A stretch of DNA of 64,000 bases from NCBI RefSeq assembly GCF_051106095.1, contig NC_135783.1, positions 61,049,947 to 61,113,946 of the forward strand, written 5' to 3'. Position 1 is the stretch's first letter; the number at the start of each line of letters is the position of its first letter. Shown piece after piece: positions 38,685-57,500 of the stretch. This DNA comes from Pogona vitticeps (lineage: Eukaryota; Chordata; Lepidosauria; Squamata; Agamidae). The notes beneath the pieces were generated by a model. The model worked only from the letters and a program-made list of their open reading frames with translations, did not search any database and was not told the DNA's origin. A program made the translations under genes and the position numbers.

Positions 38685-39165
38685 TTTAGTCGTTTAGTCG
38701 TGTCCGACTCTTTGTGACCCCATGGACCAGAGCACGCCAGACCCTCCTGTCTTCCACTGCCTCCCGGAGTTGGGTCAAATTCATGTTGGTAGCTTCAATG
38801 ACACTGTCCATCCATCTTGTTCTCTGTTGTTCTCTTCTCCTCTTGCCTTCACACTTTTCCCAACATCAGGGTCTATTCCAGGGAGTCTTCTCTTCTCATG
38901 AGATGGCCAAAGTATTGGAGCCTCAGCTTCAGGATCTGTCTTTCCAGTGAGCAGTCCGGGTTGATTTCCTTCAGAATGGATAGGTTTGATCTCCTTGCAG
39001 TCCAGGGGACTCTCAAGATTCTCCTCCAGCACCACAATTCAAAAGCATCAGTTCTTTGGCAGGCAGCCTTCTTTATGGTCCAGCTCTCACTTCCATACAT
39101 TGCTACTGGAAAAACCATAGCTTTGACTATGCGGACCTTTGTCAACAAGGTGATGTCTCTGCTTT
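38685..39165 (-). mobile_element. BovB (RTE) LINE 3' end, reversed
   Basis: On the minus strand the frame 'LTKVRIVKAMVFPVAMYGSE' then 'SWTIKKAACQRTDAFELWCW' and 'RRILRVPWTARRSNLSILKE' continues into 'LQYFGHLMRREDSLE'. This is the C-terminal region of BovB ORF2, collinear with the end of the + strand copy at 14090-14400. The 3' end 'gtcacaaagagtcggacacg' is visible at 38695-38725. It is better preserved than the 12690 copy in the shared part, so probably younger; 5'-truncated at about 39165. Confidence 0.92.
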
Positions 39166-39659
39166 TTAAGAAGCACAGACTTATATTAATTACATTATAT
39201 TTTCAAACTATGCCTCCTGTAGTAATAAAAACAATTTCTAGTAATGTGAATAGGGCATCCAGAAAAGAGATTTTTTTCCCTCCCAGATAAATCATAGCCT
39301 CTAAATATCCAGCCTTCGTTGTTTTAAAAAGGGTCAAGCCCTTCTAGAAGCTTAGATGTACAACAATATGCACAGTTTCTATTCTAGCTGCCCATTTTGT
39401 AATTGGCAAGTTTATCTCCATCTTTTAGGGGTTTTAATCCATGAAGTAATCTCAGTGATTGACACATCCAGTGTTTGGAGAAGGATTTCTTAATTCATTT
39501 TAAACTCTTCCCTTGTGGGAACAAATTAACAGCAACCAAAAATTTTGAAGATTTTAGTGTAGTTGTGATTGATCTATAGTGTTTCCATACCAAAACAGAA
39601 GGGAGCAGCAAGGAAAAGCTGGTATCCATGATCTTTCTAATTCCAGTTTTATTTTAAGA
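39166..39659. other. intergenic, nothing recognised
   Basis: No gene or repeat recognised. Confidence 0.4.
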
Positions 39660-39880
39660 GATGCTTAGTGAGTTAGGCATCTGGCTGTGTAGCCAGAGAT
39701 TGAGAATTTGATTGCCCACTGTGCCTCCCAGGAGGAAAGCCTGCAGATATAGCCTTGGGCAAGCTGCCCAGTTACAGCGGGCTCCCAGAAGAAGGGAATG
39801 GTAAACCACTTCAGAGTAATCTATACCCAGAAAACTCTGAAAGGGTCACCTTTTGACTTAACAGCACGTAATTATTATTT
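39660..39880 (+). mobile_element. tRNA SINE (Sauria-type)
   Basis: 'ggcatctggctgtgtagcca' (A-box side), 'gagaatttgattgcccactg' (B-box side), 'gggaatggtaaaccacttca', and a shortened tail 'cttttgacttaacagcacgt' followed by TTATTATT. Same family as 18358-18600. Confidence 0.78.
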
Positions 39881-39950
39881 TTTATAAGTACTATCCTGAG
39901 ATTCATTCATTCATTTATCCATCCATTCATATGCCGACATTCTCTTAAAG

Positions 39951-40133
39951 CAGCGGGCCCCAACATTTTTGGAACCACGGACCGGTTGGGGGGGTGTACC
40001 CCCGCACTCACGGATGCAGAGGGGCAAGTGCAACACACCCACCCACAAGCACAACACGCCCGCCAGGTGAGCGGAGATCTGTCTCCGCGGCCCATTTCTG
40101 GCAAGCCTACAGACCAGGAGTTGAGGACCCCTG
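39951..40133. mobile_element. non-autonomous hAT element
   Basis: Starts CAGCGGGCCCCAACATTTTT and ends GTTGAGGACCCCTG. The 8-bp flanks tcttaaag (39943-39950) and ttttaaag (40134-40141) differ at one base. A shorter relative of 8451-8799, including the subterminal 'ggaaccacggaccgg' block. Confidence 0.82.
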
Positions 40134-40325
40134 TTTTAAAGGATCCAAGGTGGTTTACAGAATTAAAGAAACAAAGTTAAATAGCTAAAATAATAAATTT
40201 TTGAAATATTTGAAACAAAGATCAGATTAAAACTCGTAAACAAAAGCAATATTTAAAACACAAGTAAAACAACAGGATGCAATAATCCCTTTTTAAAATC
40301 CCCTTGGTCAACCAGTCATTTAAAG

Positions 40326-40575
40326 CAGGGGCTCCCAACCTTTTTGACATCAGGGACCGGTTTAGTTGAAGACCATTCTCCCAAGGATCAGTAGGGGTGG
40401 CGGGTGTCCATCTGTGCATGTGTGCAAGCTGTGTTCATGTTTGTGTTTGTGCAGGTGGGTCATGTGTGCATGGGTGTGCATGAGTACACAGCCCTCAAAA
40501 ATCTGTTTCGGTGGCACAGTCCTTCCAAGGCCACAGACCAGTCCCAGTCTGTGGCCCAGGAGTTGGGGACCCCTG
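40326..40575. mobile_element. non-autonomous hAT element with perfect 8-bp TSD
   Basis: Starts CAGGGGCTCCCAACCTTTTT and ends AGTTGGGGACCCCTG. The duplication atttaaag is identical on both sides (40318-40325, 40576-40583). The interior is a GT-rich degenerate minisatellite. Frames crossing it are artefacts. Confidence 0.9.
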
Positions 40576-40989
40576 ATTTAAAGGAAAGCATGCCTCAAGA
40601 GAAAGGTCTTTGCTTGCAGAAGGACAGCAAAGATGGGACCAGCTTCCCCCCCCTCCCCACACAGAGGGAGTTCCAGAATTTGAGAGCAGCAACAGAGAGG
40701 AACCTCTCCTTTGTCCCTACCAAATGTTTCTGTGAGGGTGATGGAACTGAAAGCAGCTGAGCCAACACTTAGCCAGCTGCTACTGCACTGAATCCCAACC
40801 CAGTTTAGTTTGGGGTGTGATCAGACACAACTTCAGCTCTCTCCTTGCTCTGCTCACTATTCAGCTCTTCTGCCAACAGATCTTAATCAGCCAAGAAATT
40901 CTGCAGGAAGATCCCTCTGTCAACAGATGTTCAGATTAGCTAGCTAAAGAAGTTATTATAGGTACAAGCAAAATAAAAAGTAAAAAAAC

Positions 40990-41080
40990 CTCACCAAGAT
41001 ATGGTGGCACCTTAAAGGCTTTATTTTTTTAATGTGAGCTTTCATGGACAAGTCCACTTCATCAGACATAAAATGGCTAT
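40990..41080 (-). mobile_element. dispersed retroelement end carrying a hammerhead
   Basis: Copy of a common amniote interspersed repeat. On the minus strand it reads from the ribozyme core, through an A-rich region with AATAAA, to 'ctttaaggtgccaccat'. The + strand relative at 23655-23785 is more decayed. Given the ribozyme it is best viewed as a Penelope-like or Penelope-dependent element, but I cannot confirm the class. Confidence 0.55.
41032..41069 (-). ncRNA. minimal type-I hammerhead ribozyme core
   Basis: On the minus strand: stem I 5' strand ATGT, box CTGATGA, one extra A, stem II (GTGGAC pairing with GTCCAT, first pair G-U, loop TT), GAAA, then GCTC. The last A of GAAA plus GCT makes the palindrome AGCT, a loop-less 2-bp stem III. 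The cleavage triplet is CTC, just before position 41035. ACAT follows and pairs fully with ATGT. Every conserved core base is present. The architecture, including the extra base before stem II, matches the element at 4725-4767 although the flanking repeats differ. Confidence 0.72.
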
Positions 41081-41304
41081 CAGGCAGAAGAAGGTTCACC
41101 TGGCAGAAGAGGCTTATTCCTCATCCTGTCGCTACAGTGTCAGCAGCAGAAATGTAGTTTGGTACACATATTCAAAATCATTTATGTATACAAGGTGGTT
41201 CTAGAACAAATCAAGCCTGAATTCTGACTAGGAGGTAAAATAACTAAGTAAATATATATACATAAATTTAAAGAATATCATGAGGAGGTAAAACTTACTG
41301 GGAA

Positions 41305-41460
41305 AGACTCTAATGTTAAGGAAAGTTGAAGGCAGTAAGACAAAAACCTAATATGAAATGGATTGACACCAACAAGAACACTGTGGTCCCCTCCTTGCCA
41401 GCAACACCTGAGCAGGGCTGTTGACTCATAGGGTTTTCATAAGTAGGAAGTGAGCTGATG
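41305..41460 (+). mobile_element. RTE LINE 3' end fragment
   Basis: 'taatgttaaggaaagttgaa', 'cctaatatgaaatggattga' and 'gcagggctgttgactcatag' reproduce the RTE terminal region in order. Short, with no frame. Confidence 0.65.
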
Positions 41461-41859
41461 ACACATCATACCCACAAGTCACCTTCAGGGATTCTGTGGC
41501 TGAAACACAGGATAAAAATAAAATCATACTTTAAAAATAGGAACAGGGTGGGAACACAGAGAAAACAAAAAAACCTATTCTATACGATAAATATAAATAG
41601 ATGTGTAGGTAATCCAAGTTGAAAGCACTTTACCATCACCTGTGAAAGACATTCTCCCATAGCTTTGCAGAGAGAATCAAAAGTCCTGCGAAGTCTTCAG
41701 TGGCTCTTTAACAGAAATTTAAGGAGCCACATTACTTTTGATTTAATTTTTGTATAGATGCTGAAACAAATTATCACTGCTACCTCACTGAAATCTTTAA
41801 TAGATTTATTTTAGCATGATAAAGCTCTGAACGTCCTAGTTTCTAGATCTTTTCTATTT

Positions 41860-42110
41860 CCAGCCGATGTTATGCACAGTCTAGTTGCATCCAACCCATG
41901 GCGATCCTACAAATACCTGTTAGCAAAAGCTCGTATTATTCACAGCCATGTTCAAGACCCCGTGGCTTCCATGAGTCAATCCACCTCATCCCTGGTCTCT
42001 TCCTCTATTTCTACTGCCTTCAACTTTTTAAAGCTTTACTGTATTCTGTTCTCCAGGAGTCTTGTCTTCTCGTGATGGGCCCAGAATACCAGATCTCTAT
42101 CTAGCAGCTC
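41860..42110 (-). mobile_element. LINE 3' end fragment, reversed (RTE-like)
   Basis: 'catccaacccatggcgatcc', 'gagtcaatccacctcatccc' and 'ttctccaggagtcttgtctt' followed by 'ctcgtgatgggcccagaata' correspond, reversed, to the 3' end of an RTE-like LINE (compare 52170-52680). It lies just upstream of the RAB4A CpG island. Confidence 0.6.
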
Positions 42111-42598
42111 CCACTGAAGGAAATCTGAAACCCAGATTGGTTTCTGCTTTCGAGCCAAACAAATGCCGCGTTGAAACCCCCCCCCCACCGGTCACGTGCG
42201 GTTAAACCCATACCCTTTCCCACTTCAACGCCGCCGCTGCACGTGCGGTTTGTTTTGATGAGGGAGAGCCGTTGGCGCGCCGGCGCGCTTGCGTAGACCC
42301 GCCGGCTGCTTCCTCCGAAGGGCGGGGCGAAGTGGGAGGAGCTATGTGCGCAGGCTCAGAGCGGCGCTTTTTCGTACGGCTTCTCTGAGGTGCTTTTCTG
42401 CCTCCCCCCCCGTCCCCTCCTCCTCCTCCTCCTTCCCTTTGGCTTTTAGCGCCTGGTTACAACGGAGGGTCTCCGGCGGTGTTTGGGGGTTTTTTGCCAT
42501 TTTTAGGGCCGTGGCCTGACGGAGGGCCCCCCAAGCCCTACTGGCCCGAGCCGCGGTGGCGGAGGAGAGGAACGGCCGCCGCCTCGCCGTCTTCCAAA

Positions 42599-51897
<9,299 letters not shown>

Positions 51898-51928
51898 AAA
51901 CAAAGAACAATTCATTTTAAGTAAAAGG
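51898..51928 (+). other. RAB4A: RAB4A 3' UTR, first segment, to a strong splice donor
   Basis: After the TAG stop there are only 31 bases before AGG|GTACGT, a strong donor. Together with the acceptor at 62406 this suggests that the 3' UTR is split by an intron. Because the junction would lie fewer than about 50 nt beyond the stop, nonsense-mediated decay would not be triggered. Transcription could alternatively end within this region, but I see no close AATAAA that would clearly serve. Confidence 0.5.
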
Positions 51929-52169
51929 GTACGTATTCAAAATTTTTAGTGCTTTATTTTTCATTTACAGAAAAGACCAATATGGTGCTTAGAAAAAAAC
52001 AGTCTAAATTTGCATTGGCAGCAGTGCAATAGATTTTACTTTGTCTCCCCTGCAGCCTTTAGAGCTGCCCCAAAACTTCTTCAAAGAGTCTGTGGTCCAT
52101 AAAGGGTTTTTTTTGGGGGGGGGGCAGGTTGTTAGGTGAGTTACAGTGTATGGGAATGGCAGGTCTCCG

Positions 52170-54100
52170 CTCCTGTTAAGTACCATCAAGTTGTCTCTGA
52201 CCTGCAGTGACGGTGAATGAATGATCTTTAGAATGTCCTGTCCTCAACAACCTTACTCAGTTCTTGGAAACTCACAGCTGTAGTTTCTTTAAAGTTTATG
52301 GAGTCAATCCATCTCGTATTTGATCTTCCTCTTTTCTTATTACCCTGAACCTTTCCCAGCATTATTAGGAGCTTTAACACAATTTTTAAACTGCAGTAGT
52401 GCAGTCAACGACTCTGCTCACAACCTGAGTTCAGTACCGATGGGCTCAGGTAGCCAACTCAGAGTTGACCCATCCTTCCATCCTTCCCAGGTCAGTAAAT
52501 TGAGTACTCGGCTCACTGTGGGATAAATGTGTAGCCTGCATAATTAAATTGTAAACCACCCAGACAGTGCTTCAGTTACTATGGTACAGCATATACACTG
52601 CATACTTTGCTTTATTGTCTTTTCCAGAGAATCCTATCTTCTCATGATGTGCCCAAAGTAAGTTTCAACATTTTGCCTCCAGAGATGGTTCAGGCTTGAT
52701 TTGATCTAGAACTTACTCATTTGTCTTTCTAACAGTTCAGGGTATCCTCAAAGCTCTCTCCCCCCCCCCAGCACAACATTTCAAATGAATCGATTTTTTT
52801 CTGTCAGCTTGCTTTACTGTCCTGCTTTCAACCCATATATGGTTATTGGAAATGCAAGAGTATGGATGATTGTGGTCTTGGTCTCCAGTGGCACATCCTT
52901 ATGTTTGATGATCTTTTCTAGTTACTTCATTGCTGCTCTTCTGCATCTCAGTCTTCTTCTAATTTCTTGGCTACACTCTTGGCGGTTGAACCAAGGTATA
53001 CAAAATCTATTTCAGTTCCTTCATTGTCTATGGTAAGTTGTGTAGTTCTTCTGTAATGATGGTTTTGGTCTTAATGTTCAACTGCGGTCCTGCTTTGGCA
53101 CTTTCTTCTCTCCCTTTTACTAAAGTAATTTCAAGTAATTGCTGCTTTCTGCTAGTAAGATGGTGTTATTTGCATATCTTAATTATTGTTATTCCACCAA
53201 TTTTCACTCCTCCATCTGGCTTTCTATATGATATGCTCTACATACAGATTGAACAGATAAGGACATAAAACACATCCTTGTCTGACACCTTTGTCTACAG
53301 GAAACCATTCTGACTCTCCGTATTCTGTCCTAACAGCAGCATCTTGTCCACAATACAGGTTAAGCACCAGGATGATCAAGTGGCACACTTTTAAAAAAAG
53401 AACAACCTATAGTTTCTTATGATCCACACAGTCAAAGACTTTGCTGTAGTCTATAACACACAGACTGTTCTTCTGAAATTCTTTGGTGCACTCCAGTAGC
53501 CAATGTATGTTTGCAATATGATCTCAAGTGACTCTTCCTTTTCAGAATCCAACTTGAACAGGCATTTCTCACTCAATATAAGGTAAAAGCCTTTGTTACA
53601 ATATGTTCAGTATCACTTTGCTTGTGTGGAAAATTAAAGCAACAGTCCTATAGTTATTGCAGTCCTTGACATCTCCTTTCTTGAAGATTGGAATATATAT
53701 TTTTCCAGTCTGTAGGCCATTGTTTTATTTTTCATATTTGTTGACATATTCTTATTATAATTTTGGCAGATTCAGTCTCTGTGACTTGACACAGATTTAT
53801 CAGTATTCTGTCTACCCCTGGTGATTTTCTTCCTAGTGCTTTCAGAGCAGCTTTCAATTTACTTTCTAGAACTGCAGGTTCAGCATAAGATTCTTCTTCA
53901 GAGAAGTCTGTTATCCTTTTACCTCTTCTGTACAGGTCCTAGCATACTGTTTCTATCTTCTCTTGTCTTCTGATTAGATTGTGTGCTTCCCTGTTGATCA
54001 TCCAATATGCCTACTCTTAAATTTCCTTTGATTTCTTGGATTGTCTGGAAGAGATCTCTTGTTTTTCCTCTTTTGTTATTCTCCCTTATTTCTTTCCACT
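52170..54100 (-). mobile_element. RTE-clade LINE, old, in RAB4A 3' UTR intron
   Basis: Reversed relative to RAB4A. On the minus strand 'CVIDYSKVFDCVDHKKL' (about 53420-53470) is reverse-transcriptase motif A, and the YADD box region near 53165-53185 has decayed to YANN. The + strand stretches 'gagtcaatccatctcgtatt' and 'ttccagagaatcctatcttc' match reversed RTE 3' ends. Interrupted by a SINE at 52393-52612 and by many stops. More diverged than the BovB copies. Confidence 0.8.
52393..52612 (+). mobile_element. tRNA SINE nested in the RTE LINE
   Basis: 'tagtgcagtcaacgactctg' (tRNA-like head), 'catccttcccaggtcagtaa', 'tgtgtagcctgcataattaa', and the tail 'aaaccacccagacagtgctt'. LINE homology resumes on both sides, which dates the SINE as younger than the LINE. 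A reversed relative is at 10367-10500. Confidence 0.75.
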
Positions 54101-54105
54101 GAGAT

Positions 54106-54253
54106 CAGGCTTTGCTCCTCTTCCTATCCCAGCTCAGGCATAGGAAGAGGAGGGAAGGGGGACCCAAGCGATCTCCCACCCCCACTGTCTTGAGTCCTCC
54201 TCTTCCCTTCTCTTCCTATGCCCGAGCAGGGATCGGAAGAGGAGCGAAGCCTG
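54106..54253. repeat. inverted repeat (foldback) of purine/pyrimidine-rich arms
   Basis: The left arm 'caggctttgctcctcttcct' ... 'ggcataggaagagg' is mirrored by 'cttcctatgcccgagcaggg' ... 'agaggagcgaagcctg'. Matches run to roughly nine in ten over about 50 bases per arm, with a loop near 54165-54200. It looks like a MITE core, but no terminal motif or target duplication is visible. Confidence 0.65.
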
Positions 54254-54792
54254 AGAAAAGCAATCCCCCACCTCATTCTTCCCACCATTACTATAAGTAT
54301 ACTGGTTGCATTTCTTACTTCTTGCTGCTGTTTTTTATAAACTGTGTAAGGGTTTGACTAGCCACCATGCATACCTCTGTGGAAATACAGGGTAGTGTTT
54401 TGTTTGTTGAAGCCTTCTACTGAAGCAGGCAAAGGAGAGAACATTGTCTTCCCTTTCTCAGAACCCCAAAAGACTGGAAAAATAGGATGGAAATATCTGT
54501 GCTGCTTTTACCAGCCTACTGTATGGAACTATTGGTTACCTATGCGAACGGGCAGATTTGTAAACACAAGGCAGCCATATTTAGTACTAGCATTTCAGTT
54601 AAGTATCAGGTCGTAAATACTGGATTGTCAGTGTTCCAAATATGCAGTGTGTTTCTTCATGGCATTTTAAAAACTGAACATGGAAAATCTACACTTCTTA
54701 GCTTGCCTTGTGGCAACAATGGCATAGTTGCCTCCATTGTAAGTCTTACCACTTTTATGTATCTGTGAGGTTAATTTGACATGTTGTCGAGT

Positions 54793-54915
54793 AATGGTTC
54801 CCAACTGCAGTGCCCAGATGTTGAATTGTAACTTCCAAAATCTCTGACGATTAACCATGCTGGCAGATGCTTTGGGGAGCTGAGATGCAGCAATTTCAAC
54901 TTTTGGTGGTGGCCA
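54793..54915. mobile_element. degraded hAT foldback element
   Basis: 'atggttcccaactgcagtgc' and 'aaccatgctggcagatgctt' are diverged versions of the foldback at 15702-15837. Termini are not intact. Confidence 0.45.
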
Positions 54916-55134
54916 CATTCTTTTGAATAAGCTATTAAATGAGATACACCAGGCTCCTTCCTCCTTGATGTTCAGGAAATTACTGAATTCAGAATTCTAC
55001 AAAGCTGTCTTCAATAACTTATATCTTGGATGCCGTTAGTACTGATTTTTAATTTTTCCCCTCTTTTGATATTTTAATGGCATAAATGTTAGATCCATAC
55101 CTGTGAATATTGAACGTATGGGGTCTGGTGGGGT

Positions 55135-55205
55135 TTTAGTTTTAATCTGTAAACTGCCCAGAGGAGCACTAGCACTAAACCGGCAGGATATAAATAAATA
55201 AACTC
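55135..55205 (+). mobile_element. LINE/SINE 3' tail
   Basis: 'taatctgtaaactgcccaga' ... 'ccggcaggatataaataaat' is a leftover L2-type terminus. Confidence 0.5.
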
Positions 55206-55332
55206 CCTAGCCAGCATGTCCAGTAGTCAGGTTTGGGGAGTTACAGTTCTACAACTCCTGAAAATCCAATATTAGATGCCACTAGTTTAGAGCCATGGTT
55301 GGTTGGTTGGTTTATTTGATTTATATACCACC

Positions 55333-55765
55333 TGTCACATGCCCACCTATCCCTTGATTGTTTCACCAAACACAGGGTGCAAGCTATGTGGCTTTCAGTT
55401 GCCACCAGTTGATTACATCAGCATTAAGTGTTATTAATGTACAGTAATAGAGGTCCAGGCCATGTGTCATTTTAAATAGAACCAAATAGAAGTTGTCTAT
55501 TAATACAGGTGATGAAGGTACAATCAATGTCTTTAACTCTTAACCAAACATCCCACTTCATCCACCCTCAACTGCCAACCCCCTCTCTCTCTCCACTCCA
55601 AACTCCCAATTCCCAAAACCTTCCTTCTCAACTCTCTTCAAAACTCCAATTTAATCTCCCCCTCCTCCTGCAGAGAATCTTATATCTCATGACTCTACCT
55701 CTTCAGTACTCTCATTGGTCCATGCAGATATTATATGAATATTCATGACTTGGGCAGACACCACA
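55333..55765 (-). mobile_element. solo LTR fossil
   Basis: On the minus strand the unit runs TGTGGTGTCTGCCC to GGGCATGTGACA. It is collinear with 2076-2472 over its whole length ('tgccaccagttgattacatc', 'cattggtccatgcagatatt', 'attcatgac'). The 5-bp flanks ccacc / ctacc match at four of five. No internal region. It lies in the RAB4A 3' UTR intron, opposite in orientation to the gene. Confidence 0.65.
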
Positions 55766-55795
55766 CTACCCATCTGGCAGCTACGGCCTCTCAGT

Positions 55796-55886
55796 TCCCA
55801 GAAGCCTTCACCACTTGCTGTGCTGGCCAGGATTTCTGGGAGTTGCAGTCCAAAAACATTTGGGGACCCCAGTTCGGGAACCACTG
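55796..55886. mobile_element. hAT foldback element, one end only
   Basis: The right end 'gttcgggaaccactg' and the centre 'ccaggatttctgggagttgc' match the 15702/57347 family. The left end is missing, apparently replaced at the junction with the LTR fossil. Confidence 0.65.
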
Positions 55887-55929
55887 ATTTCAAGCATAGT
55901 CACAATTAGACGGTAGGATTTGAAACATA

Positions 55930-56316
55930 CCATATTTTCCATGTATAAGACACCACCATGTATAAGACTTCTAACCCCAAATTAAGAAATCAATATTTTA
56001 AACATAAAACAGAATCATTTTTATTTAGTAATTAGGTAACATTTACATACCAGTACTGTCCCTGTTGCATCTGAGCACTGCCTACATGCTCTACCTCCAA
56101 CAAGATGTGTTCCAGTTGGTTTGTTCAGCTGATGTCAGTTACATAAGGCTCATGATTGGAGGAAGCTAAGCCTTGTGACTGAAGGAACCCTGTTTGCAAG
56201 GCAAGGTATGGGCCATTTTGTTCTCTCCTCAGCTTACTTCTGTGTATAAGATGACCCTAAATTTTCAGTCTAATGATTTTAGACAAAAGTATCATCTTAC
56301 ACATGGAAAACTACAG
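55930..56316. mobile_element. MITE with TA duplication, about 387 bp
   Basis: Imperfect terminal inverted repeats ('ccatattttccatgtataag' at the left, complement of 'cttacacatggaaaactaca' at the right) are flanked by TA on both sides (55928-55929, 56317-56318). This is compatible with a Tc1/mariner-type insertion. The interior is non-coding. Confidence 0.65.
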
Positions 56317-56689
56317 TATGTTCCAAGGGAAAATAATTAATCTAGGTCACTTTTTTAGATTGGATCTTAAAGTCTATTGGATATTGATGTGTTGTTTTGT
56401 TTTTGCGAGCTGAATAACATAATCCTAAACACTATTTGAACGTAAATGTTGATTCTCAGTTTGTACAGACTGGGGTGTGGGAGTGCCACAGTATCTAAAC
56501 AGAATGTATACCTGTGCCACAAAATGGTACATTGTACCACAGATTTAATGGTACTATTTGTTTATTTCTACAAAAGGGTTTCTTTACTCTGTCAGTGGGA
56601 CAACTGTGGTGAACACTATGGGATTCCATCCAGCATTGCACAAGTAGGCTGTTGCTGCTCATGCAGTGCGGCACTTTCCCTTGCTACCC

Positions 56690-56812
56690 GCCCAAGCTCC
56701 AAAACTCTCTCAATCTTCTATCTCTGTGAGTCTCTTGTATCTCGTAACTCCACCCCCAGCACTCCCATTGGTCTATGCAAATAGCACGTAAATATTCATG
56801 ACCTGGGCAGAT
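56690..56812 (-). mobile_element. LTR fossil, partial
   Basis: 'cccattggtctatgcaaata' ... 'atattcatgacctgggcaga' 'tgccaca' repeats the end of the LTRs at 2076-2472 and 55333-55765. The remainder is missing or too diverged to delimit. Broken and old. Confidence 0.5.
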
Positions 56813-57168
56813 GCCACAGTGACATTAGAGGCTGCCAGAGGAGGGTGAATCCTGCTGGATGTAGCCTGATAGCAGCTATAAAAGAAGGCAGTCTGGTTTT
56901 GAAGAAATAAAGGGAAAAACCTGAATTGGTACTACATATTTGATAATCTGAATGGTCAGAGGACAGTTATGAATTTTCTGAACTGTTGTAGAGGCTCTTT
57001 AGATCATGCATGTTTCTGCAAGGACATACATTGGCCACCATGACCTTGAGCCCCACCTTATTCCTAGCCCAAAGGGCAGTCTTGAAATATGTCATGACAC
57101 TGTGGCTTTATTCAGAAGGAATTCCTGATAGGTTCAGAGGGGTCCCCCGTCAAATGACTTCATAATTA
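56813..57168. other. RAB4A 3' UTR intron, nothing recognised
   Basis: No repeat or exon signal is visible. Confidence 0.4.
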
Positions 57169-57500
57169 GTTATGTGCTATCAAGTCAGAACTTACTTAGA
57201 GCAGCCCTAATAAATAAGTTCAAGGTAATTGAGATATTTAAGGAGTTATTTTACCTGGTCCACTCACTCACCGAGTTTACATGGCCAAGTGGAGATTTTG
57301 AATCCTGGTTCCCCAGAGTCGTAGTCCATCACTCTGTCCACTATACCAGTGGTTCTTAACCTTTGTTACCCGGATGCTTCTGAACTGCAACTCCCAGAAA
57401 CCCCAGTCAGGACAGCTGGTGGTGAAGGTTTCTGGGAGTTGCAGTCCAAAACTCCTGAGTAACTCAAGGTTAAGAACCAGTGCACTATACCATACTGGGT
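57169..57500 (-). mobile_element. tRNA SINE split by a hAT foldback
   Basis: The minus-strand head 'agtatggtatag' lies right of the insertion. It continues at 57346 leftwards with 'gtatagtggacagagtgatg' and 'gaaccaggattcaaaatctc', then the tail 'aagtaagttctgacttgata'. Same kind of element as 592-775. The hAT copy at 57347-57482 sits in its tRNA head and duplicates cactatac. Confidence 0.78.
57347..57482. mobile_element. hAT foldback MITE with perfect 8-bp TSD
   Basis: A 136-bp palindromic element, CAGTGGTTCTTAACCTTTGT to AAGGTTAAGAACCAGTG, with duplication cactatac at 57339-57346 and 57483-57490. Interior 'caactcccagaaaccccagt'. Very close to the copy at 61167-61299. Confidence 0.95.

Larger units (their letters stand above)
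39890..40770. mobile_element. old dispersed repeat, host of two hAT insertions
   Basis: The pieces 39890-39950, 40142-40325 and 40584-40770 form one diverged copy of the repeat also seen at 30885-31410: 'atccaaggtggtttacagaa', an A-rich centre, 'aagagaaaggtctttgcttg', 'agagggagttccagaatttg'. The two hAT elements listed next split it. Family name unknown. Confidence 0.5.
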
